Positions 7,281 through 11,118 of a DNA stretch of 11,118 bases are shown piece after piece. Position 1 is the stretch's first letter, and every line of letters starts with the position of its first letter. The notes under the pieces are model-generated. The model was not told the origin of the DNA, did not search any database, and was given only the letters and a program-made list of their open reading frames with translations. The position numbers and the translations under genes are program-made. This stretch comes from SBBV01 sp036555425 (GTDB lineage Bacteria > Pseudomonadota > Alphaproteobacteria > Bin65), in the NCBI GenBank assembly GCA_036555425.1, contig DATBLL010000219.1, positions 1 through 11,118 of the forward strand, read 5' to 3'.

Positions 7281-7322
7281 CTGCATCGACGGGGCCGCCG
7301 CAGCGAACCCCGTCGAGTGCAG
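7281..7322. terminator. Strong stem-loop between convergent genes
   Basis: Arms 7281-7294 and 7308-7322 pair over 14 bp with one bulged base (G7317), closing a 13-nt loop; the GACGGGG/CCCCGTC core is uninterrupted. It lies 10 bp past the stop of the 89-aa phage gene (minus strand) and 114 bp past the stop of the Sel1 gene (plus strand). It could therefore stop transcription from either side. Neither side has a true U-tract (minus side continues CTTGATCTG), so a factor-dependent or mRNA-3'-end-protecting role is also possible. Confidence 0.55.
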
Positions 7323-7331
7323 TCGCGTGAG

Positions 7332-7601
7332 CTAGTCCGTATCCGTCCCGCCGACGCTGGTGATGTCGGCGACGTCGACCACGCCGGCGGCGTTGGCGTT
7401 GACGAGGAAGATGCCGGCTTTCATCGCGCCGTCGGCCTCGACGTTGGCGAGGATCATGTCGCCGATGCGCAGCATTTCCGACGCGGAATTGAAATAGCCG
7501 GCGGTGTCAACGGCCGCCGCGGTGTCGGGTGTGGTGTAGTGCCAAAGGGTGAACCCGTTGGCATAGGCCAGCACGGAAAGGTTCTTCGAAAGATAGGCCA
7601 T
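7332..7601 (-). CDS. Small virion-type phage protein downstream of the capsid
   Basis: 89 aa. Start ATG at 7601; its ribosome site GAGGA (7615-7611) overlaps the stop codon of the capsid gene, leaving 9 nt, and the two genes are 12 bp apart, so they are surely co-transcribed and probably coupled. The sequence AYLSKNLSVLAYANGFTLWHY, GYFN, MLRIGDMILAN, AGVVDVADIT looks like a compact beta-rich domain, with no signal peptide or coiled coil. Small genes directly after the major capsid gene often encode head decoration or head-fibre proteins; I recall similar proteins in alphaproteobacterial prophages but cannot give a family name. The role as a decoration protein is inferred from position. Confidence 0.75.
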   Translation of the reverse strand: MAYLSKNLSVLAYANGFTLWHYTTPDTAAAVDTAGYFNSASEMLRIGDMILANVEADGAMKAGIFLVNANAAGVVDVADITSVGGTDTD

Positions 7602-7613
7602 GGTTCCGGTTCC

Positions 7614-8432
7614 TCAGGATTCGAGGCAGCGCATGGTCACGACGCCGTCGGCGTCGATGAGGACCGCGCCCTGGCTCATCATGTTGGAGACGAAGTGGGC
7701 CGCGCGGTCGCCATGCCAGGAGATGTCGGACTTCACGTTGCAGCCCGAGGCGTGGCCGATTGCGGTTTTGTGATACCAGTGGCAGAAGCGCACGTTGCCG
7801 GTCTTGACGAGGCCCGAGAACGGCATGAACAGCGTCCCGAGCCATCGCTTGGCTTGGGCGCCTTGCCACGGCAGCTCGTCTTTTCCGACATAGTCGGCGT
7901 TCGCGAACTCCGGGATGTCGAGGAGCTGACTCCACTGCTTCCAGCCGACAATGGCGCAGCGCTGGCCGTCGTCGGGCACGTCCTTGCCGCCGAGCATCTC
8001 GAAGGCGGCGAGGATTTTCGCCTTGGTGAGGCCGTCGGTGTCGGTGAGCGCGTAATTGGCCGACTGGTTGAGCGCGGTCACGATCAGCTCGTCGGTCTTG
8101 CGGCCGAGCGCGTAGGCGCCGGCATCGATGATGGTGCGGCGCTCGTCGTGCTGGCCCTTGATCTCGTCGAGCTTGTCGACCCAGTCGCCGGCGTAATAGT
8201 CGAGGAGATTGCACTCGACCGGGTCGTGCGCGAGGTTCATGACCGGCACCTGGCCGTGGCGCGATTTGGTCGCGGCCGTGCCTTTGCCGACTTTCTGGAA
8301 GACGACGGTGGCGCCCGTGACGTTGTCGCGGTTGCGCACGGTCTTCCTGAGCTTGGAGCCGAGCCGCTGATAGGCGGCGTGCACCTCCGTCTCGTATTGC
8401 TTGACGAAAGCGCGATCGATCGTTGTGGACAT
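7614..8432 (-). CDS. Phage major capsid protein
   Basis: 272 aa. The start is the ATG at 8432 (MSTTIDRAFVKQYETEVH), with a weak GGAA 8 nt upstream; in-frame codons further up to 8579 give a low-complexity Arg/Ala stretch and are not used. The N-terminal part ETEVHAAYQRLGSKLRKTVR and the segments VVFQKVGKGTA, DYYAGDWVDKLD, IIDAGAYALGRKTDELI and MFxPFSGL-like FMPFSGL, with the closing SNMMSQGAVLIDADGVV, are typical of a capsid family seen in alphaproteobacterial podoviruses and siphoviruses with an HK97-like fold. Lengths near 270-330 aa are usual. The gene begins the virion block. About 240 nt upstream on the same strand is a good sigma70-type promoter, so the transcript would carry a long structured leader. 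No scaffold or portal gene precedes it, which is unusual for a working phage. Confidence 0.82.
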   Translation of the reverse strand: MSTTIDRAFVKQYETEVHAAYQRLGSKLRKTVRNRDNVTGATVVFQKVGKGTAATKSRHGQVPVMNLAHDPVECNLLDYYAGDWVDKLDEIKGQHDERRTIIDAGAYALGRKTDELIVTALNQSANYALTDTDGLTKAKILAAFEMLGGKDVPDDGQRCAIVGWKQWSQLLDIPEFANADYVGKDELPWQGAQAKRWLGTLFMPFSGLVKTGNVRFCHWYHKTAIGHASGCNVKSDISWHGDRAAHFVSNMMSQGAVLIDADGVVTMRCLES

Positions 8433-8560
8433 GGATGGGGTTCCGTCCGTTCGATTGCGAGGATGGCGGAAGCTGCGGGCGGTTGTCGCGAAGGCCCCGA
8501 GGGCATCGGCGGAAACAGAGTGTCCCGTCCGCGTTCGCGGCCGCGTCTTGCAGCGGAGAG

Positions 8561-8600
8561 GGCGCCGGGCCGCGGGCAAACGCCCCGGTTGTCCGGCGCC
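8561..8600. repeat. Inverted repeat in the capsid leader
   Basis: Perfect 8-bp arms GGCGCCGG (8561-8568) and CCGGCGCC (8593-8600) with a 24-nt loop that contains a smaller hairpin GGGC-AAAC-GCCC (8574-8585). On the minus strand it would form right after the U-rich run; on the plus strand it is followed by an A-rich run, so it is not a plus-strand intrinsic terminator. Confidence 0.5.
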
Positions 8601-8603
8601 GCA

Positions 8604-8671
8604 AAAATGAAAAACGCCTGTGGGCGCGCCCGCGATAGAGTTCGCTGCGGACGGACTCGTGGCGTTTGCGA
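8604..8671 (-). ncRNA. Candidate structured small RNA or attenuator in front of the capsid gene
   Basis: On the minus strand a transcript from the promoter at 8705-8677 would start near 8671-8667, exactly at the arm AAACGCC (8667-8661). Its partner GGCGTTT (8618-8612) runs into GTTTTTCATTTTT, a U-rich run, giving a roughly 60-nt RNA closed by a terminator-like stem. Inside lie two possible hairpins, 8658-8652/8644-8638 and 8633-8629/8624-8620. On this strand each contains one C-A mismatch, while on the plus strand the same positions are G-U pairs, so the fold is better on the plus strand. The element could therefore be a minus-strand small RNA or attenuator, or a plus-strand leader. I do not recognise a known RNA family. 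Confidence 0.35.
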
Positions 8672-8680
8672 AGCTCTATC
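8612..8680. repeat. Two interleaved inverted repeats (pseudoknot-type or alternative folds)
   Basis: Pair 1: AAACGCC (8612-8618) with GGCGTTT (8661-8667). Pair 2: GATAGAGTTCGC (8634-8645) with GCGAAGCTCTATC (8668-8680), 12 bp with one bulged base. The order is arm 1, arm 2, partner 1, partner 2, and the two partners are adjacent. The pairs cannot nest: an RNA would form either a pseudoknot or one of two alternative structures. Arm 2's partner overlaps the -10 box of the minus-strand promoter, so as DNA it could also be an operator. Confidence 0.55.
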
Positions 8681-8727
8681 TAGCGGAGGCCCCGCGCGCT
8701 GTCAAGAACAAAACGAGAAAATTTTAG
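8677..8727 (-). promoter_or_regulatory. Sigma70-type promoter with UP-like tract, driving the capsid operon or a small RNA
   Basis: On the minus strand TTGACA (8705-8700), a 17-nt spacer and TAGATA (8682-8677). The -35 box is perfect, the -10 box keeps T1, A2 and A4 of TATAAT. Directly upstream, 8727-8706 is strikingly AT-rich for this GC-rich DNA (CTAAAATTTTCTCG, then TTTTGTTC), like an UP element. Start of transcription is expected near 8671-8667. Confidence 0.55.
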
Positions 8728-8790
8728 AGGCGGATCTTCCGGCGGATGACAGGCCGCGCCGCGCCCGCTACGTTTCCGCCGCCGCGCGAC

Positions 8791-8797
8791 GAGGTGA
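8791..8797 (+). promoter_or_regulatory. Ribosome binding site deciding the start at 8806
   Basis: GAGGTGA with 8 nt to the ATG at 8806. The in-frame ATG at 8746 has no such site and adds a Pro/Ala-rich stretch unlike the family. Confidence 0.7.
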
Positions 8798-8805
8798 TTC
8801 CCGCA

Positions 8806-10380
8806 ATGTCCCAGAATTTGAGCCGCCAGCTCCGCTACGTGAAGGAACCGGTGCGGAGCAAGGGCGGCGCCGTCGCCGCGCAGAATCAGAAAGCCGCCGA
8901 TGTCGGCGCCGCGGTGCTCGCCGCGGGCGGCAACGCCGTGGATGCCGCGATCGCCACGGCCTTCGCGCTCGCGGCGCTCGAGCCGTGGATGAGCGGCCTC
9001 GGCGGCATCGGCTTCATGATGGTGTGGGACGCAAGGCAGAGGCGCGCCCACACCGTCGATTTCGGCGCCGTCAGCGCCAAGGCGCTCGATCCCGCCGACT
9101 ATCCGCTGACGGGCCGCACCGGCGCCGATCTCTTCGGCTGGCCCGAGGTGGCCGGGAACCGCAACATGCTCGGTTATTCCGCGATCGCGGTGCCGGGCCA
9201 GCCAGACGGCATGCGCCTCGCGCACGAGAATTTCGCCAGCAAGCCGTGGCCGGAATTGCTCGCGCCCGCGATTGCCCTGGCCGGAACAGGCATCGAGGCG
9301 GATTGGTGGGCGACGCTGATAATCGCCACGGCCGCCGCCGATCTCGCGCGCTTTCCGGCCGCGCGGGACTGGTTCCTTGCCGATGGATTGCCGCCGGTGG
9401 CCGATTGGAGCGGCGCGCTGCCGGTCCTCAAGAACCCGGCCCTGTCGGCGACGATGAAAACGCTGGCCGAGCGCGGCGCACGCGATTTCTACGAGGGCAG
9501 GATCGCGGCGAAACTTGCCGCCGATCTCGCGCGCGGCGGCGCGCCGGGAGCGGGATCGCGCATCGGCGCCGACGATCTCTCCGCCTATCGCGCGCGCCGC
9601 CTCGAACCGCTCGCGATCGCGCGCGGCGGCAAGACGCTCCTCGTTCCCGCCGGTCTCACCGCGGGCCCGACGCTGCAGGATGCGCTCGAGCGCACCTCCG
9701 GCAAGCTCGGGCGCGCGCCGGATGTTTCAGCATTCATCGCCTACGCCGAGGCGCTATCGGCGGCCTACGAGACGCGTCTCGAAACCATGGGCGAAGGCCG
9801 CGCCGCCGCCGAATGCACGACGCATCTCTCGGTCATCGACCGCGACGGCAACATGGTGGCGCTGACGCAAACGCTGCTCTCGCTGTTCGGGTCGAAGGTC
9901 GTGCTGCCTGAGAGCGGCGTGCTGATGAACAACGGCATCAACTGGTTCGACCCCCGGCCCGGCCGGCCCAACTCGATCGGGCCGGGCAAGCGCCCGCTCT
10001 CGAACATGCTGCCGCTGCTCGGCCTCGACGGCGGAGAGCCGTGGCTCGCGATCGGAGCCTCGGGCGGACGGCGCATCCTGCCCGCCATCCTGCAGCTCGT
10101 TTCGTTCCAGGCCGATTTCGGGCTTTCGCTCGAGGCGGCGTTCGCGCGCCCGCGCATCGATGCGAGTGTCGCGGGCCAGATCGCCGTGGATCCGCTGATG
10201 GAGCCCGCGATCAAGGCGGCGCTGGCCCAGCGCCTCACGATCGTCGAACGCCGCCGCGATCCCTATCCGCTCGCCTATGCGTGCCCGATCGCGGTCGCGA
10301 TCGATTCCGGCACTGAGGAGCGCGTTGCGATGACCGAGATCGCGCAACCCTGGGCGGGCGCGGCCGACGATCGCGCCTGA
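8806..10380 (+). CDS. Gamma-glutamyltransferase-family Ntn-hydrolase, cytoplasmic, YwrD-like
   Basis: 524 aa. Start ATG at 8806 (MSQNLSRQLRYVKEPVRSKGGAV) with GAGGTGA 8 nt upstream. Family features in order: VAAQNQKAADVGAAVLAAGGNAVDAA at 23-48, SGLGGIGFMMVWD at 63-75, self-cleavage and catalytic site C-T-T-H-L-S with the nucleophile Thr338, NNGINWFDPRPGRPNSIGPGKRPLSNM at 375-401 and GASGGRRI at 417-424 (oxyanion glycines 420-421). The precursor would cut itself before Thr338. No signal peptide, unlike periplasmic E. coli Ggt. By alignment from memory, Arg114 of E. coli Ggt (in DFREMAP), which holds the glutamyl carboxylate, is Gly87 here (VDFGAVS); Asp433 is Trp380 and Ser463 is Asn400. So it is a gamma-glutamyltransferase-like acylase of the YwrD type rather than a proven glutathione enzyme; the substrate is unknown. 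It is followed after 27 bp by a dehydrogenase gene, probably in one operon. Confidence 0.88.
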   Translation: MSQNLSRQLRYVKEPVRSKGGAVAAQNQKAADVGAAVLAAGGNAVDAAIATAFALAALEPWMSGLGGIGFMMVWDARQRRAHTVDFGAVSAKALDPADYPLTGRTGADLFGWPEVAGNRNMLGYSAIAVPGQPDGMRLAHENFASKPWPELLAPAIALAGTGIEADWWATLIIATAAADLARFPAARDWFLADGLPPVADWSGALPVLKNPALSATMKTLAERGARDFYEGRIAAKLAADLARGGAPGAGSRIGADDLSAYRARRLEPLAIARGGKTLLVPAGLTAGPTLQDALERTSGKLGRAPDVSAFIAYAEALSAAYETRLETMGEGRAAAECTTHLSVIDRDGNMVALTQTLLSLFGSKVVLPESGVLMNNGINWFDPRPGRPNSIGPGKRPLSNMLPLLGLDGGEPWLAIGASGGRRILPAILQLVSFQADFGLSLEAAFARPRIDASVAGQIAVDPLMEPAIKAALAQRLTIVERRRDPYPLAYACPIAVAIDSGTEERVAMTEIAQPWAGAADDRA

Positions 10381-10407
10381 GACGAAAGATCAAGGAAAGA
10401 GGCAGAG

Positions 10408-11118
10408 ATGACGTCTTCCCTACCGCCCAAAGAGGCGCTCACGATCTGCTTCGCCCATGTCGCCTACCGGCTCGCCGAGCGCTTTCAATTGCGCAACACG
10501 GGCATCCGGCATTTTGAAGTGCGCAGCGTCGACGATTTGGCGGCGCGGGTGGCCGAAGCGGATGTGCTGGTGGTCTCCGGTTTCTGGCGCAACGAGTTCG
10601 CGGCGAAGGCGCCGAAGCTGCGCTTCATCCAATCGATCAGCGCTGGCGTGGACCAATACGGCCGCGACGTGCTGAAGGCGGGGGGCATTCGCCTCGCCAG
10701 CGCGCAAGGCGCCAACGAGCGCGCGGTGGCGGAGCACGCGATGGCATTGATCCTGGCGCTGGCGCGGCGCCTGCCCGAGGCGCGCGACAACCAGGCGAAG
10801 CGCCACTGGCGCGGCATGATGTCGGATTTCGCGCGCCGCGAGGAAGAGATCGGCGGCAAGACGCTGCTCATCGTGGGCCTCGGCCGCATCGGCCAGTGTC
10901 TCGCGCGGCTTGCCAAGGCCTTCGATCTCCGCGTCATCGGCACCAAGCGCGATCCCTCGACCGGCCGCGGCGCCGCCGACGAGGTGCACGCCAGTGGCCG
11001 CCTTCACGGTCTCTTGCCGAGCGCCAATATCGTGGCGCTCACCTGTCCGCTCACGCCCGAGACCGAGAACCTCATCGACGCGCGCGCCCTCGCGGCGATG
11101 AAGCCGGGGGCGCATCTC
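10408..11118 (+). CDS. D-2-hydroxyacid dehydrogenase, NAD(P)-binding, 3' end cut by window
   Basis: 237 residues are visible and the frame is open at the edge. Start ATG at 10408 (MTSSLPPKEALTICFAH), preceded by a purine-rich AAGGAAAGAGG. The N-terminal substrate-binding part has the family pattern ADVLVVSGFW at 51-60, LRFIQSISAGVDQYG at 71-85 and ANERAVAEHAMALILALAR at 102-120. The Rossmann motif is GLGRIG at 157-162. The segment LLPSANIVALTCPLTPETENLI, then LAAMKPGAHL, leads to the INVARG-type catalytic arginine motif, which falls just beyond the window. The enzyme interconverts a 2-oxoacid and a D-2-hydroxyacid with NAD(P)H; the substrate cannot be told. It probably shares an mRNA with the gamma-glutamyltransferase-family gene; a common pathway is possible but not shown. 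Confidence 0.88.
   Translation, partial: MTSSLPPKEALTICFAHVAYRLAERFQLRNTGIRHFEVRSVDDLAARVAEADVLVVSGFWRNEFAAKAPKLRFIQSISAGVDQYGRDVLKAGGIRLASAQGANERAVAEHAMALILALARRLPEARDNQAKRHWRGMMSDFARREEEIGGKTLLIVGLGRIGQCLARLAKAFDLRVIGTKRDPSTGRGAADEVHASGRLHGLLPSANIVALTCPLTPETENLIDARALAAMKPGAHL

Larger units (their letters stand above)
378..8432 (-). mobile_element. Podovirus-type prophage virion cassette (remnant or partial)
   Basis: Six minus-strand genes encode virion or virion-like proteins in T7-like late order: capsid, small virion protein, tail tube A, tail tube B/nozzle, internal-type protein, tail fibre. Spacings are short and one pair overlaps by 4 nt, as in a late operon. A coiled-coil gene on the same strand and two plus-strand cargo genes (a broken ybjQ and a Sel1-repeat gene) interrupt the block between capsid and tail genes. 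Upstream of the capsid, where scaffold, portal and terminase would be expected, there is only an intergenic region and then a host operon. The boundaries given are those of the outer recognisable phage genes. No attachment-site direct repeat, integrase or tRNA was seen. That the block is phage-derived is fairly sure; whether it is defective, domesticated or continues to the left cannot be decided here. Confidence 0.8.
8433..8805. other. Intergenic region between capsid and host operon
   Basis: 373 bp without a supportable gene. In order on the plus strand: 8433-8560, leader of the capsid gene on the minus strand with nothing recognisable; 8561-8600, an inverted repeat; 8601-8616, an A-rich run (U-rich on the minus strand); 8612-8680, interleaved inverted repeats; 8677-8727, a minus-strand promoter with AT-rich upstream tract; 8728-8790, GC-rich and featureless; 8791-8797, ribosome site of the gamma-glutamyltransferase-family gene. 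It marks the junction between phage block and host operon, but no attachment-site repeat was recognised. Confidence 0.6.

Noticed and set aside
7227..9911. 894-codon plus-strand open frame across the capsid gene and into the gamma-glutamyltransferase-family gene
   Set aside because: It crosses the capsid gene in antisense and the host gene in the wrong frame; no ribosome site or family motif.
8822..10380. Annotation as a classical glutathione-cleaving Ggt
   Set aside because: The residues that bind the glutamyl carboxylate in E. coli Ggt are replaced and there is no signal peptide, so only the family name is used.
1..11118. CRISPR array, tRNA, rRNA, insertion sequence or integrase
   Set aside because: No regularly spaced direct repeats, no tRNA T-arm and acceptor pattern, no transposase or recombinase motif was seen on either strand.

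Overview
The window looks like a piece of a high-G+C alphaproteobacterial chromosome, probably Hyphomicrobiales/Rhizobiales-like. This rests on the GC-rich codon use and the resemblance of the capsid, tail and YbjQ proteins to ones I associate with that group; no database search was possible. It holds two parts: a phage virion-structure block on the minus strand (about 378-8432) and an ordinary host operon on the plus strand (8806 to the right edge).

Phage block, read in its own direction (right to left): major capsid protein (8432-7614), an 89-aa virion-type protein (7601-7332), a strong stem-loop (7322-7281), a 145-aa coiled-coil protein (6626-6189), a second terminator-like hairpin (5736-5715), a T7 gp11-type tail tubular protein A (5691-5122), a large tail tubular/nozzle-type protein overlapping it by 4 nt (5125-2672), a small coiled-coil virion or internal protein (2613-2053) and a tail fibre with a T7-fibre-type N-terminus and a beta-helix-like C-terminus (2003-378). 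This is the late-gene order of T7-like podoviruses from the capsid onward. No portal, scaffold, terminase, RNA polymerase, integrase or lysis gene is visible, so the block is either a prophage remnant or domesticated cassette, or a prophage whose other genes lie left of the window.

Two small plus-strand genes sit inside the phage block, opposite to the virion genes: a ybjQ/UPF0145 gene broken by what looks like a single missing base (5820-6145), and a secreted Sel1-repeat protein (6723-7166). They are flanked by the two hairpins, so this part of the block may be a cargo (moron) region. The Sel1 gene and the neighbouring coiled-coil gene are visibly less GC-rich than the virion genes.

The capsid gene and the host operon are separated by 373 bp. 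This gap contains a good sigma70-type promoter with an AT-rich UP-like tract on the minus strand, followed at once by a compact structured element with interleaved inverted repeats and a U-tract. It may be a small RNA, an attenuator for the capsid gene or, on the other strand, a leader of the host operon. It is the least explained sequence in the window.

Host operon: a cytoplasmic gamma-glutamyltransferase-family Ntn-hydrolase that keeps its catalytic threonine but lacks the usual gamma-glutamate-binding arginine, followed after 27 bp by a D-2-hydroxyacid dehydrogenase cut off by the window edge.
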